Shown here: positions 18,389 to 26,765 of the stretch, piece by piece
Position numbering within the stretch: position 1 is the first letter of the stretch
Layout of the letters: each line of letters begins with the position of its first letter
Source: Elusimicrobiota bacterium
GTDB lineage: Bacteria > Elusimicrobiota > Elusimicrobia > FEN-1173
Direction of reading: 5' to 3'
DNA: 64,000 nucleotides
Assembly: GCA_016706425.1 (NCBI GenBank)
Contig: JADJJR010000001.1
Coordinates: 558,001 to 622,000 of the forward strand
Program-made: the position numbers and the translations under genes
Notes under the pieces: generated by a model
The model's database searches: none
What the model was told of the DNA's origin: nothing
What the model saw: the letters and a program-made list of their open reading frames with translations, nothing else

Positions 18389-19485
18389 AACCCCTCTCGA
18401 TCCTGCACCTCAACACCGAGCGCGGTTGGCGCGGCGGGGAGCGGCAGACCTTTCTCCTGGCGCGGGAGTTGGCGCGGCGCGGGCATCGGAACGTCGTCGC
18501 CTGCCGTCCGGGGGAAGCGCTCGATCAAAAATGCCGCGACGCCGGCCTTGAAACCTTCCCGGTCTCCCCCTGGAGCGAATTGGCGATTTGGGAAGCGGGA
18601 CGGCTCCGTCGGTTCCTCCGGTCGAACCGGGTTGAAATTCTGCACGCCCACACGGGCCACGCGGTCGGGCTCGGCGCTCTGGCCTTTCCGGGCGGCGGGG
18701 CCCGCCTGGTCGCCACCCGCCGGGTGGATTTCCCCGTTCGCGGCGGGCCGGGCCGCTGGAAATACGGCCGACCCGCGGCCTGGGCGGCGGTGTCCCAAAG
18801 CGTGGCGTCCCGCCTGATCGCGGCCGGCGTCGCGCCGGCCCGGGTCCGGGTGATTCCCAGCGGGGTGGATTCGGCGGCCTATCCGTCCCGTCGGGATCGC
18901 GACCGCCTGCGCCGAGACAGGGGCATTGATTCCGCCACGCGCGTAATTCTCCACGTCGGGGCCCTCGATGAGAGCAAGGACCAAGCCACCCTCCTCCGTG
19001 CCTTCGCGCGGATCGCCCCCCGATTGGCCGACGCGCGGCTTTTGATTCTGGGGGACGGCCCCCTGCGGGGCGCGTTGGCGGAGATCGCCCGAAAAGAGGG
19101 GGTGGCCGAGCGCGTCTCTTTTCTAGGACACCGAGCGGATGTTTTAGAATATATGGCGTTGGCCGATCTGGTGGCGTTTCCATCCCGAAAAGAAGGGCTG
19201 GGCACGGTGCTGTTGGACGCGCTGGCCATCGGTGTGCCCACCGCCGCCACGGCGACCGGGGGGATTCCGGACATCTACGGCAGTCCCACCGCTCCGGAAT
19301 TGTCGCCGGTCGGGGACGCGACGGCCTTCGCCGCCAACCTGGAGCGCGGGTTGGACCCCGACGAGGGGGCGCGCCGCGTGGCCCGCGGTCGCGAACGGGT
19401 GGGGGGTTTCACCGTCACCGCCATGGCGGACGCTTACGAACGATTTTACGACGAGGTGATATGCCGCGACTCTCCGCGATTCTGA
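18385..19485 (+). CDS. Glycosyltransferase family 4
   Basis: Second family-4 enzyme of the run, similar in layout to its upstream neighbour, possibly from an old duplication. The N-terminal LHLNTERGWRGGERQTFLL contains the Gly-rich loop; VEILHAHTGHAVGLGAL parallels the neighbour. The donor domain begins near LHVGALDESKDQATLLRAF (about 188) and includes FLGHRADVLEYMALADLVAF, then SRKEGLGTVLLDALAIGVP with the EX7E-like pattern. Length 366 aa. The GTG start gives a 4-base overlap with the previous stop. Its 3' end overlaps the family-2 enzyme by 25 bases. Confidence 0.88.
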   Translation: MKPLSILHLNTERGWRGGERQTFLLARELARRGHRNVVACRPGEALDQKCRDAGLETFPVSPWSELAIWEAGRLRRFLRSNRVEILHAHTGHAVGLGALAFPGGGARLVATRRVDFPVRGGPGRWKYGRPAAWAAVSQSVASRLIAAGVAPARVRVIPSGVDSAAYPSRRDRDRLRRDRGIDSATRVILHVGALDESKDQATLLRAFARIAPRLADARLLILGDGPLRGALAEIARKEGVAERVSFLGHRADVLEYMALADLVAFPSRKEGLGTVLLDALAIGVPTAATATGGIPDIYGSPTAPELSPVGDATAFAANLERGLDPDEGARRVARGRERVGGFTVTAMADAYERFYDEVICRDSPRF

Positions 19486-20210
19486 TCGTCCGCAACGAGG
19501 AACGCGACCTCCCGGGCTGTTTGGACAGCCTGCGGGGGGTCGCCGATGAAATCGTCGTGGTGGACAGCCGGTCGACCGACCGGACGCGGGAGATCGCCGC
19601 GTCACGCGGCGCGCGGGTCATTGAAAAAGACTTCGCCGGGTTCGGGCCTCAAAAGCAATTCGCTTTGGAACAGGCCACGGGCGATTGGGTGTTGAACATC
19701 GACGCCGACGAGCGCCTGACGCCGGAGCTGGGAGGCGAGATCCGCGCCGCCCTCGACGCCGGCCCGGCGGTGAACGGGTTCCTCCTGCCGTTCCACAATA
19801 TCTTTCTGGGCCGGCGATTGCGCTTCGGGAGTCACTGGAGCGAGAGCCATTTGCGGCTGTTTCGGCGGGACAAGGCCCGTTACGCCGGGCGGGAGATCCA
19901 CGAAGGCATCGACGTGGCCCCGCCGCACGGACGCCTGCGCGGCGCGGTGCGCCACGAAAGCTACCGCAATTTTTCGGAATATCTTGATAAATGCAACCGT
20001 TACACCGGGCTGATCGCCCGGGACAAGCGCCGCCGGGGGAAACGGTTCCGTTGGTGGCACCACCTGCGGTTGCCATGGGAGTTCTTTATCCGCTATTTCC
20101 TGAAATTGGGTTTTCTGGACGGTCACCCGGGTTTTGTGTACGCGGCGTTGAGCGCTTTCTACGCCTGGCTCAAGTTTGTTCGAATGACGGAGGACACGGA
20201 TGCTGCCTGA
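19461..20210 (+). CDS. Glycosyltransferase family 2 (WaaE/KdtX-like)
   Basis: GT-A fold inverting glycosyltransferase. The N-terminus LSAILIVRNEERDLPGCLDSL, then DEIVVVDSRSTDRT, and the metal-binding DADERL (about 77-82) define the family. The C-terminal portion (FRWWHHLRLPWEFFIRYFLKLGFLD, split here as positions about 192-216) is an amphipathic/hydrophobic membrane-association region typical of the WaaE/KdtX subgroup, which adds glucose or a similar sugar to the LPS core. Length 249 aa fits that subgroup. It overlaps the preceding gene by 25 bases and the following deacetylase by 11. Confidence 0.88.
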   Translation: MPRLSAILIVRNEERDLPGCLDSLRGVADEIVVVDSRSTDRTREIAASRGARVIEKDFAGFGPQKQFALEQATGDWVLNIDADERLTPELGGEIRAALDAGPAVNGFLLPFHNIFLGRRLRFGSHWSESHLRLFRRDKARYAGREIHEGIDVAPPHGRLRGAVRHESYRNFSEYLDKCNRYTGLIARDKRRRGKRFRWWHHLRLPWEFFIRYFLKLGFLDGHPGFVYAALSAFYAWLKFVRMTEDTDAA

Positions 20211-21006
20211 GCTCTTGTCGGGGATCGGCCTGTTGGCGGCGGGGGGGTTTTCGGCGCGGTGGAATTGGTGGCGCCCCCGGGCGAAGGGACTGCCGGTGCT
20301 CATGTACCACAAAGTCGGCGTTCCGCCGGCGGGGTCCAAGCTTAAGAAATTGTGGGTGTCGGTGGAGCAACTGCGCCGGCAAATGGAGTACTTGAAACGC
20401 CGGGGTTACGCGCCGCTCACGCTCCGGCGCGTGGCGGAGTTGTTGGACGCCGGCGACGCGGTCCCCGCCAACGCGGCGGTCATCACTTTCGACGACGGCT
20501 ACCAAAACAACCTCACGGAAGGGTTGCCGGTGTTGCGGGAGTTCGGGTTCCCGGCGACGATCTTCGTGGTGGTCAACGCCATCGGCCGCGACAACTTCTG
20601 GCACGACCCGGCCACGGAAACGCGCGTCCCCATGTTGACCTGGGACGAGGTCCGCGCGTTGCGCGACGCGGGGTGGGACATCGGGTCCCACACCCTCAAC
20701 CACCCGCGGCTGGCCCGCTTGACGCCGGAAGACGCCCGGAAAGAGCTTGAGGAGAGCCACGCGACCCTGGCCCGGGAAATGGGCGTCCCGCCCGTTTCTT
20801 TCGCCCATCCCTACGGGAACGGCGCCGACGATTTGCCCCTTCGGCTGTTGATCCAAAACGCGGGCTACAGGACCGCTTGCACCGTCCACCAGGGTCTGGC
20901 CGACCCCGTCGGCGCGCCCCTGGCCCTCCGACGGATCTTCGTCCGGGGGGACGACACCCGTTGGGATTTTCATTTGAACATCACGCGCGGCCGCGCGCGT
21001 TTGTAA
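20200..21006 (+). CDS. Polysaccharide deacetylase (NodB domain, carbohydrate esterase 4)
   Basis: Predicted to remove N- or O-acyl groups from a cell-envelope sugar polymer or lipid-linked sugar. The CE4 motifs are present: VITFDDGY (motif 1, metal-binding and catalytic Asp pair near residue 97), IGSHTLNHPRL (motif 2, H-x3-H metal ligands) and SFAHPYGNG (motif 3). An N-terminal hydrophobic stretch (about 1-19) acts as signal or anchor. Length 268 aa. It overlaps the family-2 glycosyltransferase by 11 bases and the following heptosyltransferase by one (TAATG), so it belongs to the same LPS operon. Confidence 0.88.
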   Translation: MLPELLSGIGLLAAGGFSARWNWWRPRAKGLPVLMYHKVGVPPAGSKLKKLWVSVEQLRRQMEYLKRRGYAPLTLRRVAELLDAGDAVPANAAVITFDDGYQNNLTEGLPVLREFGFPATIFVVVNAIGRDNFWHDPATETRVPMLTWDEVRALRDAGWDIGSHTLNHPRLARLTPEDARKELEESHATLAREMGVPPVSFAHPYGNGADDLPLRLLIQNAGYRTACTVHQGLADPVGAPLALRRIFVRGDDTRWDFHLNITRGRARL

Positions 21007-21995
21007 TGCGGATCCTGATCGTCCAGCCCCGCCGCATCGGCGACGTCATTTTGACGACGCCGATGATCGACGCGCTCCGCCAAAAGTTTCCCGAAGCGCG
21101 CATCGAGTTCCTGGCGGAGGGCGCGGCGGCCCCCGTTCTCGAAGGCTACCCCGGCCTGGACGAAACGCTTCTCTTTGATAAAAACCTCCTTCGCTGGATT
21201 CCGGAAATCCGCCGCCGCCGTTACGATTGGGTGGTGGATTTCATGTGCAACCCGCGCACCGCGCAACTGACCGCCTTGAGCGGGGCTCCCGTGCGGGCGG
21301 GTTTCGATGTCCCCTTTTGGGGACGGGTCTACAACCGCCGCGTCCCGCGCGGCGGCCCCGACCGGTATGTGGTCGCCTACAAGCACCAATTGTTGGAAGC
21401 CCTCGGTGTTCCCCCCGCCCGCCCCCTGCCCCGCTTGACGCACCTGGCCGGCCGCGACGAAGGCGCGCGCGCCTGGTGGGACAAGGAAGGCGTGGGTCGG
21501 TGGGGCCAGCGGGTGGCCCTCTTGCCCATGCACCGCCACCCCGTGCGCCAATGGCCCCTTGAAAAGTGGGCGGAATTGCTTCCCCTTTTGCTGGCCCGCT
21601 CCGACCGGGCGGTTCTTCTGTTCGGAAGCCCGGAGGAACGCCCGGACCTGGAACGCTTGGCGGCGCCGCACCCCGGCCGCGCGCACGTCATCCCCGTCGG
21701 ACCCCTGGCCCAAGCGGCGGCCCTGTTGGCCCGTTGCCGCGTCGCGGTGTCGAACGATTCGGGCCTCATGCATTTGGCCGTGGCCATGGACGTTCCGACG
21801 GTGACGATTTACGGCCCGACCTCGCCCGTGGCCTGCAGCCCCGCCACGCCCCGGCACCGGGCCCTGCGTGTCGATGGGTTGTCGTGCATCAATTGCGAAC
21901 GGAGCCGTTGCCCCTTCAACCACGAGTGCATGGCGTGGCTGGGGGCCGCGCGGGTGGCGCGGGAGACCGAAGACCTGCTGGAGCGCACCGCGTGA
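21006..21995 (+). CDS. Heptosyltransferase family protein (GT9)
   Basis: Second GT9 enzyme. It begins ILIVQPRRIGDVILTTPMID, has MHRHPVRQWPLEKWAEL in the nucleotide-sugar region, and AVSNDSGLMHLAVAMDVP as donor-binding signature near residue 245. A Cys-rich tail (SCINCERSRCPFNHEC) follows, similar to the waaA-linked paralogue. Length 329 aa. The ATG at 21006 uses the last base of the deacetylase stop; the frame runs open further upstream without family similarity. Likely adds another heptose or related sugar to the core, but acceptor order is not readable. Confidence 0.88.
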   Translation: MRILIVQPRRIGDVILTTPMIDALRQKFPEARIEFLAEGAAAPVLEGYPGLDETLLFDKNLLRWIPEIRRRRYDWVVDFMCNPRTAQLTALSGAPVRAGFDVPFWGRVYNRRVPRGGPDRYVVAYKHQLLEALGVPPARPLPRLTHLAGRDEGARAWWDKEGVGRWGQRVALLPMHRHPVRQWPLEKWAELLPLLLARSDRAVLLFGSPEERPDLERLAAPHPGRAHVIPVGPLAQAAALLARCRVAVSNDSGLMHLAVAMDVPTVTIYGPTSPVACSPATPRHRALRVDGLSCINCERSRCPFNHECMAWLGAARVARETEDLLERTA

Positions 21996-23035
21996 GTTGG
22001 CCGAGCCACCCCCTCTGGCGGGCGTCCCTGGCCCTCCCGGCGGCGATTTTCGGCGCGGCCGCGCGCGCCCGACGGCGGCTTTACGCGGACGGGTATTTTG
22101 AAAAGACCCGCTGGCCCTTTCCGATTTTTTGCGTCGGGAACTTGACCGTGGGCGGGTCGGGGAAAACCCCCGTGACGCTTTGGCTCACCGAGCGGCTGAA
22201 GGCGGCGGGCCGCCGCCCGGTGATTTTAAGCCGGGGCCACGGCCGGCGGGGCGGGCCCGTCTACGTTCCCAATCAAGGAGAGGCCCTTCCGGGGGCCGCG
22301 CTTTTGGGGGACGAGCCCCGCCTGTTGGCGGCGCGCCTGCCGGGCGTTCCGGTCTCCATCGACGCCGATCGCTCGGCGGCGGCCGGCCGGGCCTGGGCCG
22401 CCGGGACCGTGGATTGCGCGGTGATGGACGACGGTCACCAGCACGAGCGCCTGCACCGGGACCGAAGTCTGTTGTGTATGGACGCCCGAACGGCCCACGG
22501 GGTTTTTGTGGCGGGCCGGCCGACCCCCCTCTTGCCCGCGGGGCCCTGGCGGGAAAAACCCGCGGCGGGCGCCCGGGCCGACGGGTGGGTTTTCACCCGG
22601 GCGGAACGCTTGAGCGGCGCGGAGCGCGCGGCCCTGCGGTCGGCGGGCCTCCCCGGCGCCGTCCCCACTTTTTTCGCGGATTACGTCCTCTCGTTTTACG
22701 AAGGGCGGACGGGCCGCCCGGTTCCCGCGGCCGAATGGAACGGCGCGTCGGTGCTGGCCCTGACCGGGGTGGCGGACCCCGCCGGGTTCGAGGCGGGCCT
22801 TGAACGCTTGGGCGCGCGGGTTCGCGGTTTGCGGTTCGCCGACCACCACGTGTTCTCGCGCAAGGAGAGGGCGCGCGCGACGGACGAGGCCGGGCGGGAC
22901 CGCCGGCGCCTGATTGTGACGGAAAAGGATTGGCAACGGTTGCCGCCGGATTTCCCGGCGGTGGTCGCGCGGTTGGATTTGAAGTGGGACGGGGAGGACC
23001 CGTGGGATTCGGTGATCGCGTCCGCTTTGCGATAG
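21992..23035 (+). CDS. lpxK: Tetraacyldisaccharide 4'-kinase
   Basis: Phosphorylates the 4' position of the lipid A disaccharide at the inner membrane. An N-terminal amphipathic/hydrophobic anchor (about 5-25) precedes the P-loop GNLTVGGSGKTPVTLWL (about 48-64). DEPRLLAARL and the MDDGHQH motif (near residue 150, the catalytic Asp-Gly-His region) and FADHHVFSRKE are characteristic. Length 347 aa is normal. GTG start with GTGA overlap to the heptosyltransferase. The next acyltransferase starts 34 bases before its stop. Confidence 0.95.
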   Translation: MSWPSHPLWRASLALPAAIFGAAARARRRLYADGYFEKTRWPFPIFCVGNLTVGGSGKTPVTLWLTERLKAAGRRPVILSRGHGRRGGPVYVPNQGEALPGAALLGDEPRLLAARLPGVPVSIDADRSAAAGRAWAAGTVDCAVMDDGHQHERLHRDRSLLCMDARTAHGVFVAGRPTPLLPAGPWREKPAAGARADGWVFTRAERLSGAERAALRSAGLPGAVPTFFADYVLSFYEGRTGRPVPAAEWNGASVLALTGVADPAGFEAGLERLGARVRGLRFADHHVFSRKERARATDEAGRDRRRLIVTEKDWQRLPPDFPAVVARLDLKWDGEDPWDSVIASALR

Positions 23036-23883
23036 AACATCTGGCGGCCCGGTTGTTGTTCGGGGCGTTGGGTCGAATGCCCGCCGCGCTGGGGCGCCCG
23101 CTGGGACGCGCGCTCGGCCGGGGCGTCGGACTCCTGCGTCCCCGGCAGTCCCGCGTCGGCGTGGCCAATTGGACCGCCGCCTTTCCCGGCACGTCGCCGG
23201 AAGAGGCGCGCCGCCGCGTGGGCGGCGTCTGGGCCCATTTTGGGGAATGGTTTTGGGAGTACGCCCGGTTGGGGCGCAGTTCCCCCGCGGACTACGCCGA
23301 CGCCATCGCCCTCACGGGTTTGGAGGGCCTGCGGGATTCCGTCAAGAAAGGGAAGGGGGTGCTCCTTTTTACGGGTCATTTGGGCAACTGGGAATACGCG
23401 ACCCCGTTCATGAGCCTCGACGGCATGCCGCTCGCGATGATCGCCCGTCGGGCCAAAAACCCCTCGGTCAACGATTTCATCACCCGCGTTCGGGAACGTT
23501 TTGGGGCGCGGGTTTTCATGCACAAGAACGCCGCCCGCGAATCCCTGCGCTGGCTCCGCGAAGGGAAGGTTTTGGGCCTCCTTTTCGATCAGCGCATCAC
23601 CGACGGAGCGATCGCGGTGCCTTTCTTCGGCCGTCCGGCCTTGACCACCGGGTTGCCCGCTTTGTTGGCCCTGCGCCTTGGTTGCGCGGTGCACCCCATG
23701 AGGTCCTGGCGCGAAGGGGAAAAAATCCGCGTGGACATCGAGCCCGCCATGGAAGTTCCCGCCGGTGGACCCACGCCGGAAAACATGTTTGAATTGACGC
23801 GGCGCATGACGGAGCGGGTGGAAGCCTGGGTGCGCGCCGCCCCCGACCAATGGTTGTGGATCCACAACCGCTGGAAACCGTGA
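23002..23883 (+). CDS. Lipid A biosynthesis lauroyl/myristoyl acyltransferase family (LpxL/HtrB-like)
   Basis: Late lipid A acyltransferase of the LpxL/LpxM superfamily, placing secondary acyl chains on Kdo-lipid A. The HX4E catalytic motif is in TGHLGNWEYATP (near residue 122), and LFDQRITDGAIAVPFFGRPA is the family's second block. The protein ends QWLWIHNRWKP, very typical (WxHxRW). The GTG at 23002 is chosen because GGGGAGGA lies 5 bases upstream; this makes a 34-base overlap with lpxK. Length 293 aa matches family size. Chain-length specificity cannot be inferred. Confidence 0.92.
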   Translation: MGFGDRVRFAIEHLAARLLFGALGRMPAALGRPLGRALGRGVGLLRPRQSRVGVANWTAAFPGTSPEEARRRVGGVWAHFGEWFWEYARLGRSSPADYADAIALTGLEGLRDSVKKGKGVLLFTGHLGNWEYATPFMSLDGMPLAMIARRAKNPSVNDFITRVRERFGARVFMHKNAARESLRWLREGKVLGLLFDQRITDGAIAVPFFGRPALTTGLPALLALRLGCAVHPMRSWREGEKIRVDIEPAMEVPAGGPTPENMFELTRRMTERVEAWVRAAPDQWLWIHNRWKP

Positions 23884-23897
23884 AAGGAAAATAATCC

Positions 23898-24977
23898 ATG
23901 CTGGGTTCGCCGATCGGCTTGGTGGTCAAGGATCTGTCCCCGGACAACGACGCGGGCCGCGCCGCCCTGGCCCTGGCCCCGCGGCTCTTGTCGCGCGGGT
24001 TCATCCCCCGATTGACCGCCCATCGGTTGGCCGTCGCGCCCCCCCAGGACATGTTGGGCCCCACCCTGGACATGGACACCGTCGGGGCGTGGCCCTTTCC
24101 CGCGGCCTGGGCCGCCGCGTCGTTCGATCGGGCGGCCCGCCGGCGGCAAGGGAAATTGCAGGTGGTCTTGACCCACGGGTTCGGCGACCTGTCCAGCCAG
24201 GACGTGTTGACGTTGCTCGACGGGGAGCCCGACCTTCGGAAAACCCCCGGGTGGCGGGCGGGCCTGACGCGCCGCCAATTGGCGCCCGATGGGTCGCGGG
24301 TGATCACGGTGCCCTCCGAACTGATGAGGGGCTGGGTGGCCGAGCGGGGGGTCGCCGGGACGAGGGTCCGCCTGGTCCGCCCCGGGGTCGACGGGAAAGA
24401 ATTTTCGCCCGCGCTGCGCGGTCCGGGGCGATTCACGTTGCGGCAATCGGCGGGATGGACCGATGACCTCAAAATCGTTTTTGCGCCGGTCTGGGCCGAG
24501 GCCGAGCGGCGGCACCTGACGCTGGTGGTGCGGGCGGTGGACCGCCTGTTGGCGCGTTGGCCGGTCGCTCTGTGCGTGGTGGGCAAGGCGGACTTCCGCG
24601 GGGACGCCGCGGCCTATCGATTGATCTCCCGGGGTCGTCTCTTTCAGGTGGAGAGAACCCCTTATCTCTCGAGGTACCTCGCCGCCGCCGACGCGATGAC
24701 CCTGCCGTCACGCTTTGAGGGGTTTGGCATTGTCGTGTTGGAGTCCCTGGCCTGTGGGACCCCGGCCGTTGTCAGCGACCGGGTGGGCGCGGGGGAAATC
24801 TTGACCCCCGGGGTGGATGGGGAAATCGTCCACGATTTGAATTCGCCCGACGAATTGGCGGCGGCCATCGAAAAGGCTTTGGGGTTCGATCGGGCCGCTT
24901 GCCGGCGGAAAGCGGAAGCCCACCCCTGGGACGGCGTCGCCGACGCCCACGCAAAAATTTACCGGGAACTGATATGA
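23898..24977 (+). CDS. Glycosyltransferase family 4
   Basis: GT-B glycosyltransferase starting at ATG 14 bases after the acyltransferase, preceded by AAAGGAAAA. The first half is divergent (VVLTHGFGDLSSQDVL, then SRVITVPSELMRGWV and VRPGVDGKEFSP). The second half is canonical: FAPVWAEAERRHLTLVV, YLSRYLAAADAMTLPS, RFEGFGIVVLESLACGTPAV (EX7E) and SDRVGAGEIL. Length 359 aa. Its stop overlaps the ligase-like gene (ATGA). Likely builds the LPS outer core or O-chain. Confidence 0.88.
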   Translation: MLGSPIGLVVKDLSPDNDAGRAALALAPRLLSRGFIPRLTAHRLAVAPPQDMLGPTLDMDTVGAWPFPAAWAAASFDRAARRRQGKLQVVLTHGFGDLSSQDVLTLLDGEPDLRKTPGWRAGLTRRQLAPDGSRVITVPSELMRGWVAERGVAGTRVRLVRPGVDGKEFSPALRGPGRFTLRQSAGWTDDLKIVFAPVWAEAERRHLTLVVRAVDRLLARWPVALCVVGKADFRGDAAAYRLISRGRLFQVERTPYLSRYLAAADAMTLPSRFEGFGIVVLESLACGTPAVVSDRVGAGEILTPGVDGEIVHDLNSPDELAAAIEKALGFDRAACRRKAEAHPWDGVADAHAKIYRELI

Positions 24978-26176
24978 CAACGCCCGGCGGCGCGCGTCTC
25001 GAGACGGCGCGCGACGGCCTTTTGATCGCCCTGGGCCTCGCCCTGCCCCTGTCTCTCGCCGCGGCCAACGTGTTTTGGGGCTTGGCCGCCGCCTTCGCCC
25101 TGCCTTTGCTTTTTCGTCTCCCCCGGGTTTGGCGTCCCACGGGGCTGGAACTTCCCTGGTTGGCCGGCCTGGTTTGGACGGCGGCGTCGGCGGGCCTGAC
25201 CTCGACGACGGCGGGTTTGGGTCACGCCCTCCGCTCCGAAGTGTTGATATTGGTTTTTGTTTTGGCGGCGGTCCTCGGCGGCCGGGCGGGTCTTTCCGCC
25301 CGATGGCGCTTTTGGGGAATCGCGGCGGCGGTGGCCGGGGTTCTGGGCGCTTTCCAATGGTTGAACGTTTGGGATCGCGGGGTTCCATCGACGGTGGAGG
25401 GCCTTCCTTCTTTTCTCGTGCGCGCCTTCTCGAACAAAGGCGGTCGGGCGGTCGGCCTGTACAGCAACGCGATCACCTTTGCGGAGGTCATGGCGTTGGC
25501 GGGTCTGGCCGCCCTGGGGGGCCTCCCGCGCGAAAAAAAAGCCGCCCGTTGGCTCACCGCCCTGGCGGCCGGGGCGGGGCTGTTTTTCAGTCAAACCCGG
25601 GGCGTTTGGTTGGCGGTCTTCCTCACCCTTGTTCTTTGGGCGGCGCTCCGGCGGGATAAAAAAATCGCCCGGGTCCTGGGGATCGGCGTGGTCTTGGCGG
25701 GGTTGGCCGTCGTCGCCAGCCCGGCGTTGCGGCACCGGGCGGCCAGCATCGGGGACCGCCATCGGGACAGCTCGAACCGCATTCGCCTCGGTCTTTGGGT
25801 CCGGTCCCTTGAATTGATGCGGGGGCGGCCCCTTTGCGGCGTCGGCCCGGGGCAGGCCCGGATCCCCGCGGCGGAACTCCGTTGGGGGGGGTCGGTGCCC
25901 GGCGAAGTGTGGACGGAAATGCACAATATCTATTTGCAGGTCGGGGTGGAAAAGGGACTCATCGGGCTGGGGTTGTTTTTGTGGTTTTTGGCGGCGCTCG
26001 GGCGGGTCCTCTGGCGCGCCCAGGAGCGGGACCCGACCCTGGCCGGTGTGTTTTGGGGTTTCGTGGCTTTGTTGCTGGCCGGATTGACCGAATCCTGGTT
26101 CAACGATTCGGAAGTTGTCATGAACCTGTTTTTTGCCGCCGGAACGGCCTGGCGCGCGGCCGAAACAAAAATATGA
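24974..26176 (+). CDS. O-antigen ligase/polymerase-like membrane protein (Wzy_C family)
   Basis: Polytopic inner-membrane protein of about 10-12 hydrophobic segments, 400 aa. The periplasmic-loop region with SNRIRLGLWVRSLELMRGRP then GVGPGQ and MHNIYLQVGVEKGLIGLGLF is the Wzy_C/WaaL signature that includes the essential Arg and His of O-antigen ligases. Such enzymes join undecaprenyl-linked glycan to lipid A-core on the periplasmic side. The ATG overlaps the previous stop (ATGA). Ligase versus polymerase cannot be separated by sequence alone, but position in a core-biosynthesis operon favours ligase. Confidence 0.82.
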   Translation: MTTPGGARLETARDGLLIALGLALPLSLAAANVFWGLAAAFALPLLFRLPRVWRPTGLELPWLAGLVWTAASAGLTSTTAGLGHALRSEVLILVFVLAAVLGGRAGLSARWRFWGIAAAVAGVLGAFQWLNVWDRGVPSTVEGLPSFLVRAFSNKGGRAVGLYSNAITFAEVMALAGLAALGGLPREKKAARWLTALAAGAGLFFSQTRGVWLAVFLTLVLWAALRRDKKIARVLGIGVVLAGLAVVASPALRHRAASIGDRHRDSSNRIRLGLWVRSLELMRGRPLCGVGPGQARIPAAELRWGGSVPGEVWTEMHNIYLQVGVEKGLIGLGLFLWFLAALGRVLWRAQERDPTLAGVFWGFVALLLAGLTESWFNDSEVVMNLFFAAGTAWRAAETKI

Positions 26177-26210
26177 GAAAATACCCCATCCCCTTGGAAA
26201 GGATTCTATC

Positions 26211-26765
26211 GTGATCGCACGCTGGCGTGTTTTTTTGGGTTTTGTGGCCGGAGGCCTTTTCGCCCTTTTTTCCCATGTCGGAAGTTGGCCCCGGGCTTTG
26301 CTGGGCCTCCTTTTGGCGCTCGCGGGCCTTTGGATTCGCGGTTGGGCGGCGGGTTATTTGGAGAAAGGAAAGCGTCTGGCCCAGGACGGGCCCTACGCCT
26401 GGGTCCGCCATCCTTTGTACACGGGAAGTTTCCTGATGGCGCTGGGGTTTGTCATCGCGGGCACCGCCTCCCGGTTCCCGGTTCACGCCGCCGTCCTCTG
26501 GTTTGTTTTCCTCTTCCTTTTCCTGTGGATCTACCCCCGCCGCATCGTGGACGAAGAGCGCGCGTTGGAGAAGACGTTCGGCGACGCCTGGCGGGCTTTC
26601 ACCTCAAAGAACCACCGTTTTATCCCCCGCGGATCGCCGGCACGGCGGGAAAACCCCGACCGGTTTGAACGCGCGCGGTATTTGAAAAACCGGGAATACA
26701 ACGCCGCCATCGGTTGGGCCGCCGGCGCGGCGCTGGTGATCTTCAAGGGGATCGCCGGCCTGTGA
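26211..26765 (+). CDS. Isoprenylcysteine carboxyl methyltransferase-like membrane protein
   Basis: Membrane methyltransferase family (ICMT/PEMT fold). Four to five hydrophobic helices surround the SAM-binding signature RLAQDGPYAWVRHPLYTGSF (about 58-77), with a later DEERALEKTFGDAWRAF, the second conserved block. Length 184 aa is typical for bacterial members, whose substrates are mostly unknown lipids or proteins. The GTG at 26211 is preferred because GGAAAGG lies about 8-12 bases upstream and the 34-base gap separates it from the ligase; an upstream start overlapping the ligase would add 26 non-conserved residues. Confidence 0.82.
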   Translation: MIARWRVFLGFVAGGLFALFSHVGSWPRALLGLLLALAGLWIRGWAAGYLEKGKRLAQDGPYAWVRHPLYTGSFLMALGFVIAGTASRFPVHAAVLWFVFLFLFLWIYPRRIVDEERALEKTFGDAWRAFTSKNHRFIPRGSPARRENPDRFERARYLKNREYNAAIGWAAGAALVIFKGIAGL